A DNA stretch of 64,000 bases, from positions 1 to 64,000 of the forward strand of contig CAWFHZ010000007.1 in NCBI GenBank assembly GCA_963815785.1. The letters run 5' to 3'. Below, one piece after another: positions 53,550-62,843 of this stretch. Under the pieces are notes generated by a model, which ran no database searches, was not told the origin of the DNA, and was given only the letters and a program-made list of their open reading frames with translations. A program made the translations under genes and the position numbers. The first letter of the stretch is position 1. The number at the start of each line of letters is the position of its first letter. Source of the DNA: DATFVA01 sp963815785. GTDB taxonomy: Bacteria > Bacteroidota > Ignavibacteria > Ignavibacteriales > Ignavibacteriaceae.

Positions 53550-54866
53550 CTATTGGCGGCGGTGGCGGAGGGGGGGAGGATCAGGTAATGGTTGATTTAA
53601 TCCAACTTTTTCTGAAACCTGTTGTGCCGGTTCTCGGCTGTCAACACCCTGTATAAAATTTGATGTGATGCTGGCTCCAAGGCTTTCCAACCTGCTGACA
53701 GTGAGGTTTATCATTTCATTTTTAACTATGGGTTTTGTATTTCTTAATGTAGTTACAAGTTTCTCTTTTGTCCCACCGCTTTTACCAAGACTTTGAGATG
53801 ATTGAAGTTTGGTTCCTGCATCATTAAAATGCGGATCCAACTGCACTGCCTGCTGAAAAAATCCATCTGCCTGCTGGAAGTTACCGGCATCCTCCTGCAG
53901 CAATCCTTTTGAATAAGCCAGAAAGGCTTCTAGATTCTGAGTAGGTATATAGGCAATTTTTTCTTTTTCTTCCTGAGTTAGTTGAAATCCATTATCCTGA
54001 AGAAATGCAAATACAACTTCCTTCTGTAATGTAAATAAATCCTTTAATGAACCGGACTTTTTAACCCAGGATTTTCTCTGGCTAGTCTCTACTTTCCAGG
54101 AGCCGAGATCAATATTGAAATCTCCGTTATCAGTAACATCGTAATCGCCTGAGACGATTGTACCTGCTCTTAAAATCTTTCCGACACGCGGAGCAGTGGA
54201 CTGGTCTACGGCAGATGATTGAGAAAGTTTAAGTTCATCCAATACCGCCTGAATTCTTACTCTCTCAAGTACTCTGATATCTTTTAATTTTGCCAGATCA
54301 ATACTTACCATCTCACTGAATCCGCGGCTGAGAGGAGCATAATCTTTATTGGTTCCCTCGTAGATTAACGGAAATACAGCCATAGTACTATCAGAAACAT
54401 TTGTGAAGGAAAGATCCTGTTCTTTTCCAATAAGAGATTTTATATCGGAATAATTTTCCTGCCTTTTGATCCACAAATATCTTCCTTCCAGCATTTCTTT
54501 GAAAGGAGAATCATCAGGCACTTGCGAATAACGGGAATAATAAGTCATCGCTTTGTCCGGTTCACTATAAAATTCCAGGTTTAATCCTTTATAAAAAATT
54601 AATTCAGGATCATCAGGCTGGATTTCCAGTGCTTCCCCGAGATAATATCTTGCTTTATCATTTTCATGAGTCTGCATATAATAAACACTCAGGTTTTTCA
54701 ATGCTTCAAAATCCTTAGGATCCTTCAGTGTTCTGTCAATCCAGCCGTTAACCTGCTGTTTATATAATTCAGGGTTATCCATTATTGACCCTGACGAACA
54801 GGAGTTTAGCAGCACTCCGGCTATTAATAGCAAGAGTGCCGTCAGCAGTTTAAAAATGTATTTCAA
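53550..54866 (-). CDS. Lipoprotein with TPR and CsgG-like domains
   Basis: A 438-residue protein whose lipobox is LLNSC. TPRs (LKNLSVYYMQTHENDKARYY, ALEIQPDDPELIFYKGLN) precede a CsgG-like domain (DSTMAVFPLIYEGTNKDYAP, LKDIRVLERVRIQAVLDELK, GKILRAGTIVSGDYDV). Another TPR follows near 320-355. The start is a TTG at 54866, preceded by GAAGGATG at the right distance; the nearby ATG is out of frame. The C-terminus PLPDPPPLRHRRQ crosses a seven-base G run (53570-53576 on the plus strand). Shifting frame there would give a polyproline tail ending PIGK, so the end may be misread or phase-variable. Likely an outer-membrane-associated secretion component. Confidence 0.82.
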   Translation of the reverse strand: MKYIFKLLTALLLLIAGVLLNSCSSGSIMDNPELYKQQVNGWIDRTLKDPKDFEALKNLSVYYMQTHENDKARYYLGEALEIQPDDPELIFYKGLNLEFYSEPDKAMTYYSRYSQVPDDSPFKEMLEGRYLWIKRQENYSDIKSLIGKEQDLSFTNVSDSTMAVFPLIYEGTNKDYAPLSRGFSEMVSIDLAKLKDIRVLERVRIQAVLDELKLSQSSAVDQSTAPRVGKILRAGTIVSGDYDVTDNGDFNIDLGSWKVETSQRKSWVKKSGSLKDLFTLQKEVVFAFLQDNGFQLTQEEKEKIAYIPTQNLEAFLAYSKGLLQEDAGNFQQADGFFQQAVQLDPHFNDAGTKLQSSQSLGKSGGTKEKLVTTLRNTKPIVKNEMINLTVSRLESLGASITSNFIQGVDSREPAQQVSEKVGLNQPLPDPPPLRHRRQ

Positions 54867-54893
54867 AATTCATCCTTCAAATTGTTATAATAA

Positions 54894-55922
54894 CTAAAGG
54901 AGCGGTGCAATGCTTTGTGCTTTTAATTTTGCCTTTTCGTAATTGGGGCTAAGCTTTAAGGCTTCTTCAAATTTGTCATAAGCATTTTTGTAATCTTCTT
55001 TTTCAAGGTAACTTAAACCAACAGAATAAGCCATGATTGCATCCAGGGAAGGTGCCTCAGAAACATCCTGTTTAGTTTCATCTTTAAGCTTTACGTTTAT
55101 TTTGTCTGCTATTTTCTGACCAAGCTTATCGATTAAATCAAAAAATTCATCTAAATCACCTTTTATTTCATCAGTAAGAAGAATTTCGCTTGTTTCAACT
55201 TTTACTAATCTTGCACCTAACCAGATCTGATCTCCAAGAATAATAAAACTGCCGAGAAGTACTGTCTGAACGCCAAGCTGTTTCCCAACCCTTACAGCAC
55301 CTTCCATATCATATTGATTCTGAAGTTTTATTTCGTCAAGTATCCATTGAATTCTTTCTCTTTCGATAACTTTGAGATTGGTAGAGTTATTCATCCTGTT
55401 TATCATAAGATCTGCGAAACCCTGCTCCATAGGATCGTACTGCGCTTTGTGATCAACAGACCGGTTTTTAAAATCTATAATTGCCATAGTCTTCATTCCC
55501 GGGTCGGGTTTTTCAACATTGTATGAACCTGTAAATTCCTTCCTTGATTCATAGTAAAGTTTCATAAATACAGGTGGTTCATAGTCAGGGTTAAAAGCAA
55601 CCATCGGGGGTTCAAGTTTAAGTAGCTGAGTAATCGACTCTTTTGCTTTATCATATAATCCTTTGGCCGAATAAGCTCTTCCCAGAAAACGTAATGCCTC
55701 TTTTCTTACATCGACATCAACAGATTCATCGCCAGCAAGATTGTTAAGGATTTCAATTGCATTATCAAATTGAGCAGATTTGTAATATTGCTCTGCCTGA
55801 TCCAATTTATCCTTCGGACTATCCTGTGCATAAGCTGAAGTTGACAGCAACAGTAAAACTATTGCAAAGATCAAAGTGAACAATTGAGATTTTTTAAATA
55901 GAAGTACTTTATTACAACACAT
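54894..55922 (-). CDS. Exported TPR plus CsgG-family protein
   Basis: A 342-residue product with a signal peptide (ending TSAYAQ). N-terminal TPR-like helices (KLDQAEQYYKSAQFDNAIEI, GRAYSAKGLYDKAKESI) are followed by a CsgG domain (MKTMAIIDFKNRSVD, NLKVIERERIQWILDEIKL, GKQLGVQTVLLGSFIILGDQ) at about 145-285. A final TPR (GLSYLEKEDYKNAYDKFEEA) ends it. CsgG proteins form the outer-membrane pore for curli-type export; here there is no clear lipobox, so it may be a periplasmic assembly partner. AGGAGG precedes the ATG. It lies 54 bp downstream of the kinase gene. Confidence 0.87.
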   Translation of the reverse strand: MCCNKVLLFKKSQLFTLIFAIVLLLLSTSAYAQDSPKDKLDQAEQYYKSAQFDNAIEILNNLAGDESVDVDVRKEALRFLGRAYSAKGLYDKAKESITQLLKLEPPMVAFNPDYEPPVFMKLYYESRKEFTGSYNVEKPDPGMKTMAIIDFKNRSVDHKAQYDPMEQGFADLMINRMNNSTNLKVIERERIQWILDEIKLQNQYDMEGAVRVGKQLGVQTVLLGSFIILGDQIWLGARLVKVETSEILLTDEIKGDLDEFFDLIDKLGQKIADKINVKLKDETKQDVSEAPSLDAIMAYSVGLSYLEKEDYKNAYDKFEEALKLSPNYEKAKLKAQSIAPLL

Positions 55923-55975
55923 AATTTTATCCTCCTGTGTTCTTATATTATTTAATTTCTGATTATCGAAAAAAA

Positions 55976-57700
55976 TTATTTGAAATGAAAAACCAATGAA
56001 TGAGTTTTGGATTCAAGTGTTGGTTCTATATTTAATTGGACATCATTTTCTAATGTTTTGTAGCCGGTTTTTTTTACCGAGATTTTATAACTGCCCGGTC
56101 CAAGCATCAAATCACCCGGAGTTGTTTTATCTGTACTCACTCCATTTAAATATATCATTCCCCAGATAGGATCACCGGCATTATTTAATGATTGTATATT
56201 TACCTGCTGCTGAAAATGGCAGGTGATTTCTTTACTCTCGTTATTACTCAAACTAATTGCAACTGATTTTGTGCCGAATTCCGGATGAACGAATTTGATG
56301 GTGTGTTTTCCAACCGCAACATTATTTCTAATGGTCTCAACTGAATTTGAAAGAACTTTTTTACCGTCAATAAAAATACTTGCTGCAGGAATGGAATTTA
56401 AAACTAGAGATGCTGTGGAGGTAACCGTAATGTGCTGAAGTTTGATGCTAATTTCATTTAGTCCTGCATTAACCATATAACTCTGGTCCTTCCATTCATC
56501 ATAGCCGGCTAAGACTAACTGGATTGAATACCTCGCAGTTGCTACGGAATCCATAAAAAAAGGTGTTTTGCCCTGAGCCTTTCCATTTATATACACCCAG
56601 GCTCCAGGCGGGTCAGATTTTACTGATAAACTTGCGGGGATTATCTTTTTTGCATTTTCAACTTTCGTTGTATCAGGAGCTTTTTTTAAGTTATTGGACT
56701 TATCTCCGGTTATAAAGTAGAATGATAGAATAAGTATGATGATAAGAGCTGCTGCACCGGATATATATAATTTTTTTCTATTTGGGTTTGTTCCTGAAAT
56801 CTCTGTATTTGTCGGTTCATATTTTGATATAATGCGGGTCTTTTCCTCTTCGCCCCCGGTATCTGTTTTTATGGAGGATAAAGATTTTTGCATTTCAACA
56901 GTATTCTGGAATCTTTTTTCAGGATCCTTATCAATACACTTCATTATAAATTTAACAAGGTCTTTAGGTATTAACGGATTGAATTTAAGAGGTGAGGGGA
57001 TTTTACCTTCAACAATTTGTTTCTGTATAACAAATTCTGACTCAGTTTTTTCAAAGGGTGTTCTTCCCGCAAGCATTTCATAAATTGTCATCCCAATAGA
57101 ATAGATGTCACTTCTCTTATCTACATTTTTCAGACCCTTAATTTGTTCGGGTGACATATAATACAGTGTGCCTGCTGCAGCATGTGTTGCTGTAACCTGA
57201 GAACCGTGTTCCTGTATTACTTTGGCAAGACCGAAATCCATAACTTTAATTGTACCATCTTCACATAGCAGAACATTGTTTGGTTTTATATCACGATGTA
57301 TAACTCCTACTTTATGAGCATGTCCAATTGCATTTATTATCTGTTGCCCAATTGCAATTGTTTCAGTGGCTGTAAACCGACTTTTTTCACGCATCCATTC
57401 AGATATAGTTTTAGCCTGTACATATTCCATTACCATAAAGAGACCATAACTGGTCTCTCGAAGAGCATAAACGCCCACAATATTTTGATTCTCAAGTTTT
57501 GCAAGTGCTTTTGCTTCTGTTTTAAATCTTAGTAGAAAACTTTCGTCCCTCGCCAGAAAAGGATCAATCATTTTCAGGGCAACAATTTTCTCCAGGCTCA
57601 TATCCATGGCTTTGAATACAACACCCATTCCTCCTCTGCCGATGACTTCGAGGATTTTATAATTATCTATTATTGTCCCTATTAATTGATCCATTGGCAT
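55976..57700 (-). CDS. Membrane Ser/Thr protein kinase with periplasmic PEGA domains
   Basis: A 574-residue protein. Residues 14-275 form a Hanks-type kinase (GRGGMGVV near 21, AxK Lys43, IHRDIKPNNVLL, MDFGLAKV). One transmembrane helix (LYISGAAALIIILILSFYFI) sits near 325-345. The periplasmic half has PEGA-like repeats (SLSVKSDPPGAWVYINGKAQ, SLVLNSIPAASIFIDGKK, and a third near 510-560). PEGA domains bind cell-surface or S-layer-like structures. The start overlaps the stop of the phosphatase gene by one base (TAATG), so kinase and phosphatase are translationally coupled. Likely substrates are the FHA protein and CsgG partners in the same operon (inference). Confidence 0.93.
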   Translation of the reverse strand: MPMDQLIGTIIDNYKILEVIGRGGMGVVFKAMDMSLEKIVALKMIDPFLARDESFLLRFKTEAKALAKLENQNIVGVYALRETSYGLFMVMEYVQAKTISEWMREKSRFTATETIAIGQQIINAIGHAHKVGVIHRDIKPNNVLLCEDGTIKVMDFGLAKVIQEHGSQVTATHAAAGTLYYMSPEQIKGLKNVDKRSDIYSIGMTIYEMLAGRTPFEKTESEFVIQKQIVEGKIPSPLKFNPLIPKDLVKFIMKCIDKDPEKRFQNTVEMQKSLSSIKTDTGGEEEKTRIISKYEPTNTEISGTNPNRKKLYISGAAALIIILILSFYFITGDKSNNLKKAPDTTKVENAKKIIPASLSVKSDPPGAWVYINGKAQGKTPFFMDSVATARYSIQLVLAGYDEWKDQSYMVNAGLNEISIKLQHITVTSTASLVLNSIPAASIFIDGKKVLSNSVETIRNNVAVGKHTIKFVHPEFGTKSVAISLSNNESKEITCHFQQQVNIQSLNNAGDPIWGMIYLNGVSTDKTTPGDLMLGPGSYKISVKKTGYKTLENDVQLNIEPTLESKTHSLVFHFK

Positions 57701-59565
57701 TAATCTAGTTTGGTTTTTCCAGTAAGTAAAATATTCCGGAATGTTACGGAAGAATTTTTATCAACGTATAAACCGGGTTTTCCAAATATTCCCCAAACAC
57801 TTTTATATGAACTCAGCAATCCATTTTCATCATAAATACTGATAAGATTATCAGAGTATTGTATCTTCAACGTTTTACTTTCTTGTTTATCAGAACCTCT
57901 ATGAGGTACTACGAGTAATTTTTCAACATCATTATCCTTAACTCTCAGAAGAAGATAGTCTCCCTTGCTGCTATATTTAAAGATATAATAATCTGAAGGG
58001 GAAGCATAACCAATTATTAAACCGAATGAAGAGGCTGGATCATCAATTGTAGTATTTACCGAAATTGTTACATCAAAAAGATCAGCACGGTAAATGATAA
58101 ATTTTTCAGATAAAGTTTTGGTAAAGCTTAACTCATAACTCTTAATTGAGAATTCATTTTTATTTGTTCCGGGATAATTCCATCCGGGAATGTCAAACCT
58201 TGTTGTAGTTAATTGTGAACCACCCGGTTCCGGCTTGGATTCGGGAGGATTTTCATTGCCGGATAAATCCGGTGGAGGTTCTTCATAATCAATCTGACTA
58301 ACACATAGTCTTATAAGGTTTTTAACTTTTTCGTTTCCCGGCTGAATGGTTTCTACCTTCTTATAATAGTCCAGAGCTTCTTTAAACTGTTTTGCATTCA
58401 TCAGATTGTCAGCTTTAGATAAAAAGATAGCAGAAATTTCATTTACACCTTTTAAAGCAGCCTGATGCATAGGTTCTTTATCGAGAATTGAATTGTATAA
58501 TGATAAGGCTTTCTCGTATTCACGATGCAGAAAATAATTATCAGCCATACTCAGCAGTTCATTATCTGAAACATCATTTTTTACTTTCGGTTTTTCCTGA
58601 TCAACCGAGACATTAGTTTCTTTTGGTGGACTGATATTCTCTGTATCGGAAAAAACAGAAACTATTGAATTGCCGTATTGATAGATGACTAAGAGTATTA
58701 TTATTAAAACAATTAACAGTCCAAGCCATCCTTTATTAATTCCCCGTGACTTTGTTTTGCGCGGAGTCTTTTTTGCAGGTTTCACAGCGGGAATTTTTAC
58801 GGCTTGGTCGGGGTTTATTTTAAGTATTAATACAGTAACATTATCTTTTCCACCGCGTTCATTTGCAAGATCAACTAGCTGTTGGCAAGCATCGGAAGGG
58901 GAATTGTTAGAAACAATTGTCAGAATTTCTCCTTTACTTACCTTTGCAAGCCCATCAGAACACATAACAAAACTTTGACCTTTTTTTAGATTTATGTCAT
59001 CAATATCAACTCTCACTTTATCATCAACCCCAAGTGCTCTTGCCAATACCGATTTTGACGGGTAGTTACGTGCTTCTTCCGGAGTAAGAATTCCCTGTGC
59101 AAGCATTTCTGATACTTTAGTATGATCATTGGTGAGCTGTTCGATACCACCATTTTCTATCTTATAAATTCGTGAATCACCAACGTGTCCGATTATTCCT
59201 TTTTCGCCTTTAAGCAGAAGAACCGTGCAGGTTGTCCCCATCCTGCTGAATTCAGAAGTGCTTCCGGATTTATTATAAATTGCAATGTTAGCCGCTTCAA
59301 TGGCTTCTTTAATTGCTACGGATTCTTCAAAGGTAGATTTAAAGTATTCCTGGTTAACAACTTTTACAGCAATCGTACTCGCTTCTTTTCCACCTTTATG
59401 ACCGCCCATTCCATCAGCAACGATGAATAGTTGACCCTTTGGGGAGTAAAGATCTGTATTGTCCTCGGGAAATTTTCCGAAGCTGTCTTGATTTTCGGTT
59501 CTGACTAATCCAATATCGGACTTAGCCGAAAAAAATAATGATAGTTTTTGATTAACAGGAGGCAT
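57700..59565 (-). CDS. Membrane PP2C-type phosphatase with periplasmic TPR and sugar-binding-like domains
   Basis: A 621-residue protein. The N-terminal PP2C domain has all metal-binding motifs (VRTENQDSFG, VADGMGGHKGG at 49-59, GHVGDSRIY, CSDGLAKV, RGGKDNVTVLIL). A transmembrane helix spans about 276-297 (GWLGLLIVLIIILLVIYQYG). TPR motifs follow near 335-430 (NYFLHREYEKALSLYNSI, LMNAKQFKEALDYYKKVE). A C-terminal jelly-roll domain near 460-620 (FGLIIGYASPSDYYIFKYSS) resembles concanavalin/DUF1080-type carbohydrate-binding folds. It is the antagonist of the adjacent kinase, and both cross the membrane. Such an extracytoplasmic extension on PP2C is unusual. Confidence 0.9.
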   Translation of the reverse strand: MPPVNQKLSLFFSAKSDIGLVRTENQDSFGKFPEDNTDLYSPKGQLFIVADGMGGHKGGKEASTIAVKVVNQEYFKSTFEESVAIKEAIEAANIAIYNKSGSTSEFSRMGTTCTVLLLKGEKGIIGHVGDSRIYKIENGGIEQLTNDHTKVSEMLAQGILTPEEARNYPSKSVLARALGVDDKVRVDIDDINLKKGQSFVMCSDGLAKVSKGEILTIVSNNSPSDACQQLVDLANERGGKDNVTVLILKINPDQAVKIPAVKPAKKTPRKTKSRGINKGWLGLLIVLIIILLVIYQYGNSIVSVFSDTENISPPKETNVSVDQEKPKVKNDVSDNELLSMADNYFLHREYEKALSLYNSILDKEPMHQAALKGVNEISAIFLSKADNLMNAKQFKEALDYYKKVETIQPGNEKVKNLIRLCVSQIDYEEPPPDLSGNENPPESKPEPGGSQLTTTRFDIPGWNYPGTNKNEFSIKSYELSFTKTLSEKFIIYRADLFDVTISVNTTIDDPASSFGLIIGYASPSDYYIFKYSSKGDYLLLRVKDNDVEKLLVVPHRGSDKQESKTLKIQYSDNLISIYDENGLLSSYKSVWGIFGKPGLYVDKNSSVTFRNILLTGKTKLD

Positions 59566-59590
59566 ATAAATAAATTGAAATTAGAAATAA

Positions 59591-61087
59591 TTAATTTTTC
59601 AGGTTTTGAATCGCCCCGGTTAAAGGGTTATCAAAATTAAAACCAAACAATGTAGGATTTTCTCCAATTACTGCAGCTGAAAATATATAAAAAACATAAT
59701 TATAAGTTTCATCAGGAATTTTATCCCTGTATTTTGATAGAAGATTCCAGAAGTTCCTGTCCTTTGGATTTGCCGGCATTCTTCTTATCAGATCTATAAT
59801 ATTATATTCTCCCCAATTATATGAAGCCATAACAAGAAGTCCCGAAGCCTGGGCATCGGTATTATAAATATCTTTCAAATATCTCGATGCTGCGCTTGTA
59901 GCTTTTGGAAAATTGTACCGGTCATCTCCCGGATCATAAACTTTTTCGTTAACTAACGGACCAATACTCAGTCCATATTTCTGAGCAGTAGCAGGAATAA
60001 ACTGCCAGATGCCTTTTGCGTATCCGTACCTTGTCTGAGGTCCTACAATCTGATCTCTGAAATCACTCTCCTGGAGAGCGAGATAAAAAAATTGAGGAGG
60101 CAGATCCTGACGCACCATGTAATTTACCACAACCTGTGCATAACCATTCTGATTAGCACGATCCAAAGCTTTTTGCAGCCTGTCGCTTGATTTCCATTTC
60201 TGAATATAACCTTTTACCTCATCAATAAACTCTTTCGGCATAGTCAGTTCACATTCACCGAAAGTACGTGCCATTTTTATTATCACCTTCTCGTCAGGCT
60301 TAAGATTGTATGTCCCCAATTGATCTACAAGGTTATCATAATTTTTCTGTAATTCATGGCGGCGTTCGTCAAATTTCTGAAGTGCCTTAATTATTTTCGG
60401 GTCATTAGAAGCTGCCAGATCCTGCTTCAGTGATTCAATTTCAAGTTCAAGAGATTTCATATCATAGAAAATATTTTCCGCAAGTGCTTTTTGTTTATTC
60501 TCCTTGATATTCTGATAAATTGAGTAGGCAGCAGCGATAATTGCCAAAAAACCTACAACCGCAATTATCTTTATATATTTTGATGTATGTTTTTTCTTTA
60601 CAACTTTAAAAGCCTCGCGCATCAGGCGGGTATGTTGTCCTACCTGGTCTTCACTTTTCGATTCATCGAAGTAATGCTGAATGTAGCTTGTAACTGAATC
60701 TTCATTGGTTGATTGAATCTTTATTTCAGGTTTTTCCGGAGCAGCAGGTTTTTCCTCAAATGTAAACAAAAGAATTGGCCCATTGTGCCCAAGTTCAATG
60801 GTAGTAGTTGTTTTAAGCTCAACAGTTTCAATTTTTTCACCGTTAAGGAAGGTTCCATTGCTGCTATGTTTATCTGATATCCACCATTTTGAACCATCAA
60901 AAACAACTTCTATATGTACGCGGCTTATAACACCTTCATCAATCTTAATAGAACATTCATCAGCTCTGCCTACAGTAAAAGTCTTATCAAAGTAAAATTC
61001 CTTTTGGGTTGAATTTCCTCTTTCAATTTTAACTTTAACTATCTTCGTTCCGGAACTAATCTCTTCAGAAATTTTTGTATCGTTCAT
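59591..61087 (-). CDS. FHA domain – transmembrane – lytic transglycosylase fusion
   Basis: A 498-residue bitopic protein. The N-terminal FHA domain (GR at 40-41, SRVH at 55-58, SSNGTFLNG at 75-83) binds phosphothreonine in the cytoplasm. A transmembrane helix lies at 172-191 (IKIIAVVGFLAIIAAAYSIY). A coiled coil spans about 205-255. A Slt/MltC-type lysozyme-fold domain lies at about 315-480, with the catalytic Glu340 in LALQESDF and the partner motifs GYAKGIWQFIPATAQKYGLS and MASYNWGEYN. This topology puts phosphopeptide sensing and peptidoglycan cleavage in one chain. Next to a kinase and phosphatase, it suggests that phosphorylation gates local wall opening for assembly of the CsgG/OM components. 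Confidence 0.93.
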   Translation of the reverse strand: MNDTKISEEISSGTKIVKVKIERGNSTQKEFYFDKTFTVGRADECSIKIDEGVISRVHIEVVFDGSKWWISDKHSSNGTFLNGEKIETVELKTTTTIELGHNGPILLFTFEEKPAAPEKPEIKIQSTNEDSVTSYIQHYFDESKSEDQVGQHTRLMREAFKVVKKKHTSKYIKIIAVVGFLAIIAAAYSIYQNIKENKQKALAENIFYDMKSLELEIESLKQDLAASNDPKIIKALQKFDERRHELQKNYDNLVDQLGTYNLKPDEKVIIKMARTFGECELTMPKEFIDEVKGYIQKWKSSDRLQKALDRANQNGYAQVVVNYMVRQDLPPQFFYLALQESDFRDQIVGPQTRYGYAKGIWQFIPATAQKYGLSIGPLVNEKVYDPGDDRYNFPKATSAASRYLKDIYNTDAQASGLLVMASYNWGEYNIIDLIRRMPANPKDRNFWNLLSKYRDKIPDETYNYVFYIFSAAVIGENPTLFGFNFDNPLTGAIQNLKN

Positions 61088-61138
61088 ATAATAAAATTAA
61101 TTTTTAGCAGAAAAGAAACTGCGCTTAACTGTCCTGAT

Positions 61139-61633
61139 CTATTTCCCATCCGAAAGTTTAATATGAAGACCATCGTTTATTTTCTCCGATAGTTCTGAAA
61201 TAATATCAAATAAATTATCTGAGTCACCAGTCACTTCTTCCGCTTTTATTGTTAACCCTGTTTCGGTTTCAACTATTCTTAAATCTACCCTCATCTTATC
61301 ATCAAGAATCATAAAACTGCCTAAAATTAATGCCTTGGCACCGAGAAGTTTACCTAAATTCTGTGCCGTAGAAGGATCTATTTCAGCACTTTGATCCAGG
61401 CTTAATTCATTTAAGACATCATTTAGTCTTTCTCTTTCTACAAATTTTAATTTCGTTATGTTTGTCAATTTTGATGCAAGCATGGAAGGGATACCACTTG
61501 TTAAGGGATCAAATTTCTCTCTATCCTGTATGCAATTATTTTCAAAATCAAGAATGGCCAGAGTAATGTTTTTATCCTGGGAATAAATCTGATTACAAAT
61601 AATAATTGTAAAAACTATAACAAGAATTTTCAT
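61139..61633 (-). CDS. Short CsgG-family protein
   Basis: A 164-residue protein with a signal peptide (ending NQIYSQ) and a single CsgG-like domain (ITLAILDFENNCIQ, LKFVERERLNDVLNELSL, GKLLGAKALILGSFMILDDK). It is close in sequence to the CsgG part of the 342-residue protein in the same operon but lacks TPRs and the C-terminal part of curli CsgG. It may form the minimal unit of a ring or bind to the larger CsgG homologues. It begins 14 bp after the DUF2135-like lipoprotein gene. Confidence 0.87.
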   Translation of the reverse strand: MKILVIVFTIIICNQIYSQDKNITLAILDFENNCIQDREKFDPLTSGIPSMLASKLTNITKLKFVERERLNDVLNELSLDQSAEIDPSTAQNLGKLLGAKALILGSFMILDDKMRVDLRIVETETGLTIKAEEVTGDSDNLFDIISELSEKINDGLHIKLSDGK

Positions 61634-61647
61634 TTCTCAACACAGTT

Positions 61648-62828
61648 TTACGGCTCTTCTGATGTTATAAAGTTTTTTGTAACAATATTACCATCAGATG
61701 TAATATCGAATACGTACCAGTACAATCCTGTACCTGAATTCGGCAATTTATATCTTCTTAAAAAACCGGATCCGGAATACAGAGTTATAACCGCTTTTGA
61801 TGTTGTAATATCCGGCGTTTCTGAGAAATTCTTCACATAAAATTTACAGGTATCACTATTTAATTTATATATCGTTATTGTTTCCGGACCAAATCCATTT
61901 ACATCATCAATATCCAGAAAAGCAAAAGGTGTAGAAATTTTGTTACCGATATAACCAAACCATATATTTTTATTTGCTTTTTTTAAATGGGAATCCAAAT
62001 CGAGCGGGGTTTTTCCCCATTCGAGAACAACTCTGAAATCAATGTTTCCCGATTTTGGGGAAAGGATAATATTATTAAATCTATTATCAGTGTTAATATT
62101 GATGGAATCTGAATTTTCGATGTATCCTGTTTTCATTGTTTCAATTGAATATACCCCATCGGTTATACCGTAAATTGAATACCTGCCGAACTCATCACTT
62201 ATACTATTCCCGATCAACTCGGTGCCCTGAAATATTTTTATGGTTGCACCGGAAATCGGTTTATTATTAGTTGCATCCCTGATATTACCCTCTAAGGATT
62301 TACTCGCATTGTTAAGAACATATTCAATTGTGTTATCCTTGTTTTTAGCGATTGTCTTCAGAACACTGCCTGAGTATATCGTGTTATTATTTTCATTTAT
62401 AAAAAACAGAAATAAATTTAAACCTGAACTGACAGAAACTTCTTTTGAAGTATCGGTGCTTAAATCGAAATTAATCTCCCAACTTTTTGTAAAATTCCCA
62501 TAAAATTTCTTTTCAAGGAATTGATTAAGGTAATCATAAAAATTTTGAACTGTATCCAGCGGAGGATACCGCAAAGAAGCTCTGTACATAGATTCATTCA
62601 ACATATTACTTAATTCCGTTGAATCAGAATAATTTGTTGCATCAATACAAATAATTTTTAAATCCGAAGGAGCAGTTACTTTGGAAAAAGAATTTATATT
62701 ACTGTTTTTATTTTAAATTTTATTTGAAAAGAAACCGAAGCTGATGGACCCGGAACTACAGGATTTTCACAGGATTCTGTGAGAAGACAAAGCGAAAGAA
62801 TAATTAATCCCAGTAATTTATTATTCAT
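61648..62828 (-). CDS. Lipoprotein with carboxypeptidase-like and DUF2135/YfaP-like domains; frameshift near its 5' end
   Basis: The ATG at 62828 gives a lipoprotein leader (IILSLCLLTESC) but that frame stops at 62694. An overlapping frame continues from about 62715 as NKNSNINSFSKVTAPSDL and joins the open frame whose first internal ATG is 62604. A one-base slip in the A/T-rich tract 62700-62716 would unite them (about 390 aa). Domains: a regulatory carboxypeptidase-like beta-sandwich (ATNNKPISGATIKIF, GRYSIYGITDGVYSIE) near the middle and a DUF2135/YfaP-like domain at the end (VVLEWGKTPLDLDSHL, NKNIWFGYI). It is probably surface-exposed; its role within the operon is unknown. Confidence 0.78.
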
Positions 62829-62843
62829 TATGAAATCCATTTG

